Shown here in pieces: positions 1 through 8,075 of a DNA stretch of 64,000 nucleotides; within the stretch, counting starts at the first letter, position 1, and every line of letters starts with the position of its first letter. The notes beneath the pieces are model-generated. The model saw only the letters and a list, made by a program, of their open reading frames with translations. It did not search any database and was not told where the DNA came from. The translations under genes were made by a program, and so were the position numbers. This DNA comes from Oceaniferula spumae (GTDB lineage Bacteria; Verrucomicrobiota; Verrucomicrobiia; Verrucomicrobiales; Akkermansiaceae). Where the stretch lies: assembly GCF_042849255.1 (NCBI RefSeq), contig NZ_AP026866.1, positions 2,046,001 to 2,110,000 of the forward strand, given 5' to 3'.

Positions 1-562
1 GGCGGTTCCACTTACCCTGCTTTTGCATTTCAGCGTAGTGTTGTAAATTCCTTGTTAGAGTGAGCAGCATTGCCATGGCGTGATCGGCGATAGCTGGTCC
101 GTGCACACCGCGGGCATTGGTCATGACGATGTCGTCATTCTCGATCAATGGTTTGATTCCGAGGTAGCGGTCCACCCCGGCGCTCGGCACCTGCACCCAG
201 CGGAGGTTGGTCGCCTTGGCGAGAAACTCAGGCGTGGCTAGATGCGCATCCACACCGTGCGCTTCGGTTGCGCGGTCGAGGGCCTGCTTAGGTGACAGGC
301 CGGTGATGATGCGGACATTGGGCGCGAGACGGACTACCTTGGCCTGGTCTTCCTTGGAAATAGAACCGGCAAAAAACGTCAGCTGCTTTTTCGCATCGGG
401 CATTTTGATCGCGATCTTGGCATTGTGTAGCGAGCCTAACTCTTCAGCCAATGCTTTATTTTCTGAAGCCTTCATCGGCTCAGCGGAGGCGGTTGAGGAG
501 AGCATGATGGCTCCCAGAGAGCAAAATGCGGCGAACGAGTACTTTCGGCGGTGTAGTTTCAT
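1..562 (-). CDS. Exported D-isomer-specific 2-hydroxyacid dehydrogenase, N-terminal part (runs off window)
   Basis: About 187 residues are visible; the gene continues past base 1. The protein opens with a Sec-type signal peptide (MKLHRRKYSFAAFCSLGAIM, cleavage probably after ASA), then a region matching the catalytic-domain half of NAD-dependent 2-hydroxyacid dehydrogenases: VQVPSAGVDRYL and then TNARGVHGPAIADHAMAMLL, the usual lead-in to the NAD-binding domain. The NAD-binding and catalytic Arg/Glu/His residues lie outside the window. A signal peptide is odd for this normally cytoplasmic family, so an exported or periplasmic enzyme is inferred. The start is the ATG at 562, preceded closely by AGGA. 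Family assignment is fairly secure; the substrate is unknown. Confidence 0.75.
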   Translation of the reverse strand, partial: MKLHRRKYSFAAFCSLGAIMLSSTASAEPMKASENKALAEELGSLHNAKIAIKMPDAKKQLTFFAGSISKEDQAKVVRLAPNVRIITGLSPKQALDRATEAHGVDAHLATPEFLAKATNLRWVQVPSAGVDRYLGIKPLIENDDIVMTNARGVHGPAIADHAMAMLLTLTRNLQHYAEMQKQGKWNR

Positions 563-606
563 TCCTGACATCTAACTCATCCTCGCCAAAGATCAAATCG
601 TTTAGA

Positions 607-2067
607 TCAGATCGAACCCTTGGAGATGGCGTAGGCCGGCCCGGACTCCGGACGGGGCTGGATTTCCTCAAATCGTAACTCGTGAGTCAGGCAGTCGAGA
701 TGATCCTCGGCGTCGTGTGAAATGTAGAGCACTTGGGCGATCTTCCGGCGCGCGATCTGATTGATCAGCTGGATCACCAGCGCGCGGTTGATGGGGTCGA
801 GCCCTTGGCATGGTTCGTCGAGAATCAGCAGGTGCGGCCGCTTGATCAGGGCGCGGGCGATGAGAAGCATGCGCTGCTGACCGAAGGATAAATTCTGGAA
901 ATTCGTCTTAGCATGGTGATCCAGCTGCAAGAACTTGAGCCATTCGTTACCGATGCGTTTGTGCTCGCGCGAGACCGGCTGGTAGATACCTATGCTGTCA
1001 AAAAAACCCGACACCAACACCGTCAGGGCGGGCACTCTAACACGATATTGCTGGTGCAGCGCCGTCGACATCAGGCCCATGTGGCGCTTGATATCCCAGA
1101 TCGACTCCCCCTGTCCGCGCTGCTCACCAAAGAGGTAAATCTCATTGCTGTAACACTGCGGATGATCGCCGGAAACGAGGTTTACCAAGGTGGATTTTCC
1201 AGAGCCGTTCGGACCGCTGATTTTCCAATGCTCGCCAGGCATGATCTGCCAGTCGAGACTGCGGATGATTTCCTTGTTGTGATAACCCACATTCACCGAG
1301 CGCATGTCGATGATCGGCTGACCGGCAACGGGCTCATACGGCTCGGCATCTTCCAGCGCGGATGGCAGTGGCCTTTCCTCCGTGTGCATCGATTGCAGTT
1401 GCTGCCAGAGAGGACTTTTTTCCACCTCCCCCCGCTCTCCGGAAAGCACCAAACTCATCTGATGCAGGCAGGCGAGATGGGTGATGTGATCGCCCAAGTG
1501 GGAAAGACGGTTGACGATCAGCACCACGGGAATTTCCAAGCTGAGCTGGGCGATGACCTCTTTTAAATGAGATACAAATACGTGGTCGAGTCCATCGTAG
1601 GGCTCATCCAGCACCAGCATATCGGGCGACTGAGACAGCGCGCGGGCAATCATCATCCGGCGGCGCTCGCCAGTGGAGAGAATGCGGAAGCCGGTGTATA
1701 AAAAGGCATCCAGCTGCATGGTTTTGATAATCTCGTCGAGACCAACCCCGGGCTCCAGCAGCTCTGTGATTAATTCATGGGTGGTGCGACCTTGGTCGAT
1801 CTTATCCATCGACTCACTATCGTCCTCATAAATTTCCCGCTCTAACAAACCTTGTTCATCCTCAAAAGAAACGGTGAGGATCTTCTCAGGCGCAGTCTGG
1901 CAATACTTACCCGCAGCCAACATCATCGCGAAGGTGGACTTTCCCGATCCGTTACCGCCTATGACCGCCCATTGTTCACCAGGTAGGATTTCAAACCCCG
2001 GCACAGCCACAGTTCGGCTACCCTGTGCGGAAACATGGCTCATCTTGAGGATTGGTGTGTCACTCAT
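607..2067 (-). CDS. modF: ModF/PhrA-type twin ABC ATPase
   Basis: Two ABC ATPase domains in one 486-residue chain, the length and layout of ModF, a putative molybdate-linked ATPase. Domain 1 has Walker A GGNGSGKST (residues 37-45), signature LSTGERRRM and Walker B MLVLDEPYDGLD. Domain 2 has GPNGSGKST near residue 300, LSFGQQRML and LLILDEPCQGLD. No membrane segments are present. An in-frame extension upstream to 2229 exists, but the family starts at MSDTPILK, so the ATG at 2067 is chosen; this also leaves a 55-base divergent spacer to the LysR gene. No modABC permease genes are nearby, so the molybdate link is only by family. It could instead be a soluble ABC protein of other function. Confidence 0.85.
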   Translation of the reverse strand: MSDTPILKMSHVSAQGSRTVAVPGFEILPGEQWAVIGGNGSGKSTFAMMLAAGKYCQTAPEKILTVSFEDEQGLLEREIYEDDSESMDKIDQGRTTHELITELLEPGVGLDEIIKTMQLDAFLYTGFRILSTGERRRMMIARALSQSPDMLVLDEPYDGLDHVFVSHLKEVIAQLSLEIPVVLIVNRLSHLGDHITHLACLHQMSLVLSGERGEVEKSPLWQQLQSMHTEERPLPSALEDAEPYEPVAGQPIIDMRSVNVGYHNKEIIRSLDWQIMPGEHWKISGPNGSGKSTLVNLVSGDHPQCYSNEIYLFGEQRGQGESIWDIKRHMGLMSTALHQQYRVRVPALTVLVSGFFDSIGIYQPVSREHKRIGNEWLKFLQLDHHAKTNFQNLSFGQQRMLLIARALIKRPHLLILDEPCQGLDPINRALVIQLINQIARRKIAQVLYISHDAEDHLDCLTHELRFEEIQPRPESGPAYAISKGSI

Positions 2068-2122
2068 GCTTGGCTGTATGTTTGATTGCGAACGGGGAAA
2101 ATGTCGATAGGCTAATCGTGCT

Positions 2123-3010
2123 TTGAATCTGCATGAGCTGAAAAATTTCCTGACACTGGCCGAACTGTTACATTTCGGCAAAGCCGCCCATGCCTGCAAC
2201 ATGAGCCCCTCGGCCCTCACGCGTAGCATTCAGCGCACCGAGGAAGTCGTCGGCCAGCCCCTGTTTCTACGCGATAACCGCACTGTCAGCCTGACGCCAG
2301 CCGGGGAAAAATTTCGAGCCTACGCTGTGCAAGCTGTGCGTGACTGGGACAGCTTCCGTGAGCAATTCCAAGATACTGATACCGTTTCGGGCCTAGTCTC
2401 CATCTACGCATCGGTGACCGCAGTTTACAGCCTGCTCCCAAACCTGTTAGAATCTTACCGCTCCGCCTATCCTGATGTGCAACTTGAGCTCCGCACCGGT
2501 TCTGCGGAGGAATCCGTCAAACAGGTATTAGCCGGAGAGATTGATCTCTCGGTGGCGGCATTGCCTGATCAGCAACATAACCAACTGGAGTTTATGCCTC
2601 TCACGCAGACGGATCTGGTATTTGTCGCTCCAAAAAAACTCAAAGACTTGCCACAATCCAACGGCCAGCTCGATTTGGCGAAAGCACCGCTCGTCATTCC
2701 CCGCAGCGGACTTTCACGCAAGCGACTCGACCAATGGCTGAAGAAAAACAACACCCTGCCAAACATCAACACCGAGGTCTCCGGCAACGAGGGCATTCTG
2801 GCGATGGTTCGGCTAGGCTGTGGCATCGGCGTCGTGCCTGAGCTTGTGTTAGAGCGTAGTCCGTTTCGTAAGGACGTTCGGAAAATTGAGAACGCCCCCG
2901 CTCTTTCACCCTATGTGGTTGGGCTTTGCACAACGCAAAAAAACCTCAAGCGACCCGCCATCTCCGCACTCTGGCAGCTGGCTGGAGAACAAAACAGCAC
3001 GTCTGATTAA
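2123..3010 (+). CDS. ilvY: LysR-family regulator, IlvY-like
   Basis: A 295-residue LysR-type transcription regulator. The N-terminal winged helix-turn-helix (residues 1-60; LHFGKAAHACNMSPSALTRS, then QPLFLRDNRTVSLTPAGE) resembles E. coli IlvY closely, which activates ilvC in branched-chain amino acid synthesis. The effector-binding domain keeps the IlvY-like phrases SVTAVYSLLP (here ASVTAVYSLLPN), GCGIGVVPELVLE and VGLCTTQKN. The start is TTG at 2123, supported because IlvY proteins begin with the same M-x-L-x-x-L-K spacing. ilvC is not in this window; the gene is divergent from modF. Target genes are therefore inferred only from similarity. Confidence 0.82.
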   Translation: MNLHELKNFLTLAELLHFGKAAHACNMSPSALTRSIQRTEEVVGQPLFLRDNRTVSLTPAGEKFRAYAVQAVRDWDSFREQFQDTDTVSGLVSIYASVTAVYSLLPNLLESYRSAYPDVQLELRTGSAEESVKQVLAGEIDLSVAALPDQQHNQLEFMPLTQTDLVFVAPKKLKDLPQSNGQLDLAKAPLVIPRSGLSRKRLDQWLKKNNTLPNINTEVSGNEGILAMVRLGCGIGVVPELVLERSPFRKDVRKIENAPALSPYVVGLCTTQKNLKRPAISALWQLAGEQNSTSD

Positions 3011-3016
3011 CAGGGA

Positions 3017-4297
3017 TCAAAGCGCGGAAGGCCCAATCGTGAAGAAGGAGTCCTTCTCATCCTGCCCTGCATACTTGATCTTCGCAGACATCCTTTCCGT
3101 GGTGCTGACATTGAGATTTTTTCCGCCAAAGTAGAGAGTGTAGGTTGTCTCAGCAAGACCTGGCGTAGTGACGTGGAGCTCCGCGGTATATGGCCCCGTC
3201 ACCGTGTAATCGTAAATCAACTCGCCCCAATCGCCATTGGGAAATGTGTAAATGCTCTGGGTTCCGCTGGCATCAAAATCAAATCGGACGTTATCCACGG
3301 TTCCAACACCTACCGAGATACTCGAGTCATAAAGATTTTGCGGTGCAGTGGTCACCGGGTAAAACACGCCAGTCAGCCGGTAAAAACCTCTCGGGCTTCC
3401 GCCGTGGGTGAGTGACATAGGCGATGACGGACCAACACCCACGCCGTGGTAAACGTCGAATGACGGGGCATAATACCAGTTAAACAAATCTGGAGAGGCG
3501 TAGGATCTGTATACACCGCCGGCTTGGCTATCGTGGTGTAAAATGACATTCGTGGGTGTGTGTGTCACTGAGGTGATAGGCACTTTACCCATCGTCGGAA
3601 GTTCACCCCAGTGCTGAGTTTCATCGAAAGCGTTCGCCCCGACTCCACGCCTACGAATGGAGATGCTAGTGATCGACACCTGGCCGAATGAACCAAAAAT
3701 ATTATCCACAGCAATTCGACCGTTGGTCACGCCCGTAGGCTGTCCCTGACTATTATAAGTGTAGTATTGCTGCCTGACGGTACCAAAAGCACTGTTCACA
3801 TCATCGAACTGAGGGTCGTTGACCAGCGTGATGATGATCCGGCCTCCGCTACTGTGTGGACCATTGTTCGCCATGGTCACGGTGTAGGCAGCATGAGGTA
3901 AGATCAGCGCTCCGCTACCGTTTCCATACCGACGGATTTCGTCTCGCAGCACATATCCAGGCCCTTCCGTTCCGAAAAGATCCTTTCTCTCACCAAACTG
4001 GAGGTAAGCGCGATTCGGCCCGCTCTGACTGAGAAACTTCTGAAATTTCGATCCCGTAAAATAGGGCACCTCGTTGACCACATTTCCTGTGGCATGATCC
4101 AGCCACGGTTGATCTCCTGACGCCAAGCGCATGAAATGTGCCACCGTGCGAGGTGCTGCATCGTAGCGCAGCTCAATGGTGAAATTCTGCCCCGTGCTAG
4201 TAACGATATCGGCCAGCAGTCCATCTGCTTCCTGAGCACGCACCAGCCCGGTCAACCCGACCAGAATAGTGACAAACTTAAGCAAGCGACGACTCAT
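3017..4297 (-). CDS. Secreted cyclophilin-like protein, divergent
   Basis: A 426-residue protein with a signal peptide (ending near LVRAQ). Residues about 25-200 follow the cyclophilin peptidyl-prolyl isomerase pattern: IVTSTGQNFTIELRYDAAPR, TVAHFMRLASG, an FxxFLSQSG segment replacing the usual V-I-Q-G-G, then AYTVTMANNGPHSSGGRIII in place of the M-A-x-x-x-x-x-S-S-Q-F-F motif. Catalytic residues look degenerate, so isomerase activity is doubtful. The second half is a beta-rich region of unknown role. It is divergent, over a 124-base spacer, from a second and more canonical cyclophilin at 4422, which supports the family call. It ends 6 bases from the convergent ilvY stop. Confidence 0.7.
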   Translation of the reverse strand: MSRRLLKFVTILVGLTGLVRAQEADGLLADIVTSTGQNFTIELRYDAAPRTVAHFMRLASGDQPWLDHATGNVVNEVPYFTGSKFQKFLSQSGPNRAYLQFGERKDLFGTEGPGYVLRDEIRRYGNGSGALILPHAAYTVTMANNGPHSSGGRIIITLVNDPQFDDVNSAFGTVRQQYYTYNSQGQPTGVTNGRIAVDNIFGSFGQVSITSISIRRRGVGANAFDETQHWGELPTMGKVPITSVTHTPTNVILHHDSQAGGVYRSYASPDLFNWYYAPSFDVYHGVGVGPSSPMSLTHGGSPRGFYRLTGVFYPVTTAPQNLYDSSISVGVGTVDNVRFDFDASGTQSIYTFPNGDWGELIYDYTVTGPYTAELHVTTPGLAETTYTLYFGGKNLNVSTTERMSAKIKYAGQDEKDSFFTIGPSAL

Positions 4298-4421
4298 TGC
4301 GGCACTTCTAGCCCAGAAAAGGAGCCGATCAAGTAAAACTACTCCAACATCGTCCCATCGCCTCGTCTGATGTTCTCCTTGTCAGCCAGCCCATTGTTCC
4401 ACACACTGCGGCGCATTTTTC

Positions 4422-5774
4422 ATGAGACGGTTTTTTACGATTCACACACTTAGCTTAGCGTTTCCATTGGTCCTCACTGCAGCTCCGAAGGTATTGCCCG
4501 TGCTTAATGCCACCCTGCCTGACCAAGTGCTGGACATCAACGCAACGGCCCAGAGCATTGATGTGCCATCACTATTTGGCACGGAGGAAATCGACGATCA
4601 AGTGGTGCGTTTTACATCGCAAGCCTCGAACGGGGCCGCGGTGATGGACTTCGCGCTGTTTAGCAATCGGACTCCAATCACTCGCACGAATTTCCTGCAA
4701 TACGTTACGGACGGCGATTACGATCACTCGTTTATCCACCGCTCAGTGCCCGGATTTGTGATCCAAGGCGGCGGATTTAGAAACACCAATCCGAATGATG
4801 CCTTGTCGGTTGGCAGCGTTCCCACTGACCCGGCGATCACCAATGAGTTTGGGGTTTCCAATACCCTTGGTACTATCTCGATGGCCAAAAACGGAGGCGA
4901 TCCAAATAGCGCCACCAGCCAGTGGTTTGTCAGCCTCGGTGATAACTCCGCGAATCTGGACAATCAGAACGGAGGTTTCACCGTTTTCGGGCGAGTGACC
5001 AAGGGCACGATGGCGACGGCCAACAATTTCGGCGATCCGGTGCAATTTCCCATCTGGAATGCAGGGGGGGCTTTTTCCAACCTCCCATTGATTGCCAGTT
5101 TTGATGGCTCTGCCTCCATTCAGCACACGGATCTCATCCTCTTTCCCACAGTGACACTTGCACCTCTTCCTGCAGGAGAAGCCGGAGAATCCACCACACT
5201 CACCTACACCGTCGACAACACGGATCCCAGTGTGGTTACGACCACACTCTCTGCCACGAACCAGCTGCAATTGAGCTATCCTTCCGATTCATCGGGTGTC
5301 AGTACGATCACTGTGTCCGCCACAGATTCTGTGGGAAATGTTGTAGCCGACCATTTCACAATCAAAGTGCTTCAGCCCTACTCTCTCTGGAAAGAAACAA
5401 ACTTCAACGAAGCAGATGCAGCTGACCCCTCGGTGAGCGGCCCTGACGAAGACCCTAACCACGACGGCATTTCCAATCTGAGATTATACATTCACGGCCT
5501 GACGATAGACCAGAATCACACCGATCCAGTTACCATGACGACGACCAGCGGTTTTGCTGTATTCAGCTATCCCATCGTCAACAACCTCAAAGGCATCACT
5601 ACTCAAATGCAGCGCAGCACAGACTTAGGAATAACAGATCCTTGGACCAGTGTTCCATACACCGTCATATCTCGCACCACGGATAATTTGTTAGACACTG
5701 TATCCATCCGTGCCAACAGTGCTCTCACAGGTGATCGTGCCTTTTACCGTCTCGTTTTCACCCTTGCCGAATAA
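4422..5774 (+). CDS. Secreted cyclophilin-type peptidyl-prolyl isomerase with long C-terminal extension
   Basis: A 450-residue exported protein: signal peptide (about residues 1-20), a linker, then a cyclophilin domain at about 65-215. Recognisable elements are MDFALFSNRTPITRTNFL, FIHRSVPGFVIQGGGF, SMAKNGGDPNSATSQWFVSL and GGFTVFGRV, which match the catalytic core of bacterial PpiA-like isomerases. The C-terminal 230 residues are beta-rich and Ser/Thr-rich, with an Asp-rich DEDPNHDGISNLR segment like a thrombospondin-type-3 calcium loop. It likely assists folding in the periplasm or outside the cell. There is no clear ribosome binding site before ATG 4422. A GTG-started HAD phosphatase follows 9 bases later and may be co-transcribed. 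Confidence 0.85.
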   Translation: MRRFFTIHTLSLAFPLVLTAAPKVLPVLNATLPDQVLDINATAQSIDVPSLFGTEEIDDQVVRFTSQASNGAAVMDFALFSNRTPITRTNFLQYVTDGDYDHSFIHRSVPGFVIQGGGFRNTNPNDALSVGSVPTDPAITNEFGVSNTLGTISMAKNGGDPNSATSQWFVSLGDNSANLDNQNGGFTVFGRVTKGTMATANNFGDPVQFPIWNAGGAFSNLPLIASFDGSASIQHTDLILFPTVTLAPLPAGEAGESTTLTYTVDNTDPSVVTTTLSATNQLQLSYPSDSSGVSTITVSATDSVGNVVADHFTIKVLQPYSLWKETNFNEADAADPSVSGPDEDPNHDGISNLRLYIHGLTIDQNHTDPVTMTTTSGFAVFSYPIVNNLKGITTQMQRSTDLGITDPWTSVPYTVISRTTDNLLDTVSIRANSALTGDRAFYRLVFTLAE

Positions 5775-5783
5775 GCTATCATC

Positions 5784-6530
5784 GTGAACGCCCAAGAATC
5801 CCAGCGAGGCTACGCTCTCTTCGATCTCGATCAGACTCTGATCCCTTGGGACACCCAACTCCTGTTCTGCAATTTCGTGCTCAAACGCATGCCGTGGAGG
5901 AGGTTTTATCTACTCATACTCGTTCCATTTCTCCCCCTAACAAAAATTCTCGGATCTGAAGGAATGAAGCGGGTGTTCCTCAACTACCTCTGGGGGCTCG
6001 ATCAGGAGAAAATTGAAAAACTAGGTGCGGAATTTGTATCGGAAATCATGCCCGATGGATTTTATCCTGAAATGCTCGAAGTTGTTAGGGAACAAAAAGA
6101 GTCGGGACGATTGATGGTTCTCAGTTCCGCGAGCCCTGAGATCTGGGTGAAACCGATCGCTCAGAGACTTGGTTTCGATCATTGCTTCGGCACCGAGGTG
6201 GATATGACAGGCGGCGTCAAATTGTTCCCAGACATCCTCGGTGGAAACAACAAAGGAGCTAACAAACTGGAAAAAATGCGCGCCGTGCTTCCTGAAGGAT
6301 TCGATCCCGAATCCGGCGACACTTTACCTAACAGCCATGGCTTTTCAGACAGCCACGCTGACCTTCCGATGCTGAGAATTTGTGAAAATGCCAGCATGGT
6401 GAATCCTACTGAGAAACTCTCCAAAGAAGGCTCGATGCGTGAATGGTCACTCTATTCACCCAACCGCCCCACTCAAGGGAAACGGCAGTTTGCCATCGCC
6501 TGCTTGAAACAGGCTCTTGGGATCTATTGA
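5784..6530 (+). CDS. HAD-IB (SerB-like) phosphatase
   Basis: A 248-residue haloacid-dehalogenase-superfamily hydrolase of the subfamily IB type. Motif I is ALFDLDQTL (residues 11-19), with the nucleophile Asp14 and the acid/base Asp16. Motif II is the Ser in VLSSASPEIW, the Lys motif lies near NNKGANK, and motif III is GFSDSHADLPML. The helical cap (WRRFYLLILVPFLPLTKILG) is hydrophobic, as in SerB-like and lyso-lipid phosphatases of this class. The start is GTG at 5784, 9 bases after the cyclophilin stop. The substrate is unknown; phosphoserine is possible but the cap is unlike true SerB. Confidence 0.82.
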   Translation: MNAQESQRGYALFDLDQTLIPWDTQLLFCNFVLKRMPWRRFYLLILVPFLPLTKILGSEGMKRVFLNYLWGLDQEKIEKLGAEFVSEIMPDGFYPEMLEVVREQKESGRLMVLSSASPEIWVKPIAQRLGFDHCFGTEVDMTGGVKLFPDILGGNNKGANKLEKMRAVLPEGFDPESGDTLPNSHGFSDSHADLPMLRICENASMVNPTEKLSKEGSMREWSLYSPNRPTQGKRQFAIACLKQALGIY

Positions 6531-6685
6531 TTCCATCAAGATGCCTTTGTGACGAAATCGCTACCCAATGCCACTCCGCGTTGGATGTTTGTTCTGCTTG
6601 ATTCCCGTCGTGACTGACACCGGACCGATTCCGAGCACGGTGCTTTCTACCTATTACAATTAGTTACACTAACAACCGAACAACT

Positions 6686-7912
6686 ATGACAACACAACTC
6701 AAACTAACAACTGCTGCTGCCCTTGCCACATTCGGCGCTGCATTCCCAGCACTCGCCGGACCACCCGCTCCCGTGTCCGTGACACCTCCGTCCTCCAATG
6801 GCGACTGGTGCACGAGCCTCCAGGACTTCGGAAAATTCTACTCGAACAAAGATGCTGCATTTATCCAAGAGATGAAAATTTTTGGCCGTTTTCAGGCCCA
6901 GTATGCCCACATCGACGGTCAAGGTAACGACGGAGATGATTTCTCCGAAGGATTCGACACCATCCGCCGATTCCGTCTGGGAACTGAGATCAAATTCCTC
7001 AACAACTTCTCCCTGCTTGGCCGCGCGAACCTTGTCGGCGATGCCCGTCACTCTGGTGGCGAACGCGACTTCGCATACCAAGACTGGGATGAACTGAAGC
7101 TATCCTACACTCTGGAAAACTTTGCAGGCCTCGATGCGCTGACAGCGTCTTACGGTCGTCATAAGATCTCCATGGGTCACGAATCCCACACATCATCCAA
7201 GAAGATCAAAACCGTAGAACGGTCCGCGATTTCTAACAAAATCTACGCCAACCGCTACACTGGTCTTACTCTGACCGCCGAACGCGGTGACTGGAGCGGA
7301 ACTTTCGGTCTTCTCAGCCTGGACTCCACAAGTGGTATCGGCAACTGGGATCACGGAACAGCACTTTACCTGAGCTCCGCGCACAAGGTAGGTAGCGGTA
7401 ACTTGGTATTCGACCTCTTCTACAACCTCGATGCAGACAACTCTGGCGATGACGAAGTGGGTGTAGGCTACGAGTGGGCAGCTTCTGTTTCCTACGAGCG
7501 TCAAATCGCTAACTGGAACCTGATGGTCAACGGTATCTACGGTGATAACGGTGACACTGACTACGTCAGCAAGTCGCGCTCTGGTAGCTTCTGGGGTGTG
7601 GTCATCATGCCTTCCACCTACATCATCGAGGACAAACTCGAGTTTGTCGCCCGCTACGCCTATCAAGGCTCCAGCGAGAACGAAGGTATCCGCACCAACA
7701 GCCGCTACTTCCGCGCTGACAACGATGGTGCCGTCAACAGCGGCCGCGGTGATTCTCACCACAGCATTTACGCTGGTCTGAACTACTTCCTCTGTGGCCA
7801 CAACTCCAAGATCATGGTTGGTGTCGAATACGAAACCCTCGACACCCCCAACGTAGGGAATGAGGACGCAGACGCCACTACACTGTGGGCTGCATACCGC
7901 ATGTATTTCTAA
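6686..7912 (+). CDS. Outer-membrane porin, phosphate-selective porin O/P-like (paralogue 1)
   Basis: A 408-residue outer-membrane beta-barrel: signal peptide ending ALAG, a conserved W-C-x-x-L-Q segment just after cleavage, alternating aromatic/polar strands and a C-terminal YRMYF with final Phe, the usual signal for barrel insertion. The overall pattern (FGRFQAQYAHIDGQ, IRRFRLGTEIKFL, SSKKIKTVERSAISNK) is that of the phosphate-selective porin O/P family, though ion selectivity cannot be read. It is the first of three tandem paralogues and has its own terminator. A TATTACAAT stretch around 6652-6660 could be a -10 element. No Shine-Dalgarno is visible before ATG 6686. Confidence 0.87.
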   Translation: MTTQLKLTTAAALATFGAAFPALAGPPAPVSVTPPSSNGDWCTSLQDFGKFYSNKDAAFIQEMKIFGRFQAQYAHIDGQGNDGDDFSEGFDTIRRFRLGTEIKFLNNFSLLGRANLVGDARHSGGERDFAYQDWDELKLSYTLENFAGLDALTASYGRHKISMGHESHTSSKKIKTVERSAISNKIYANRYTGLTLTAERGDWSGTFGLLSLDSTSGIGNWDHGTALYLSSAHKVGSGNLVFDLFYNLDADNSGDDEVGVGYEWAASVSYERQIANWNLMVNGIYGDNGDTDYVSKSRSGSFWGVVIMPSTYIIEDKLEFVARYAYQGSSENEGIRTNSRYFRADNDGAVNSGRGDSHHSIYAGLNYFLCGHNSKIMVGVEYETLDTPNVGNEDADATTLWAAYRMYF

Positions 7913-7957
7913 TCAGCAGGGGGTTCTCCCCTATTGGTTTATCTGGTAACATAACGG

Positions 7958-7990
7958 AGAGGTACGGTCGCGAGACCGTGCCTCTTTTTT
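7958..7990 (+). terminator. Rho-independent terminator after porin 1
   Basis: A 12-base-pair stem (AGAGGTACGGTC with GACCGTGCCTCT, one G-T wobble) closes a GCGA tetraloop and runs into a T tract. It lies 46 bases after the porin 1 stop and separates it from porin 2. Confidence 0.9.
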
Positions 7991-8075
7991 GTCTTTATGC
8001 TTCCGCCTTAGCTGCTATTCAACTCCGTCATAGTGGACGACTGATGTCCCACTTTCACCGTTATACCAGACTACC

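Noticed and set aside
913..1566. 217-residue plus-strand open frame
   Set aside because: Antisense to the ModF-type ATPase gene with both ABC domains intact.
2068..2229. 54-residue N-terminal extension of ModF
   Set aside because: It would overlap the divergent ilvY-like start, has no family match, and the known family begins at MSDTP.
7193..7801. 202-residue minus-strand open frame, and a similar 186-residue one at 10103-10663
   Set aside because: Mirror images of porin 1 and porin 3 coding sequence; the paralogous position shows they are a by-product of codon use.
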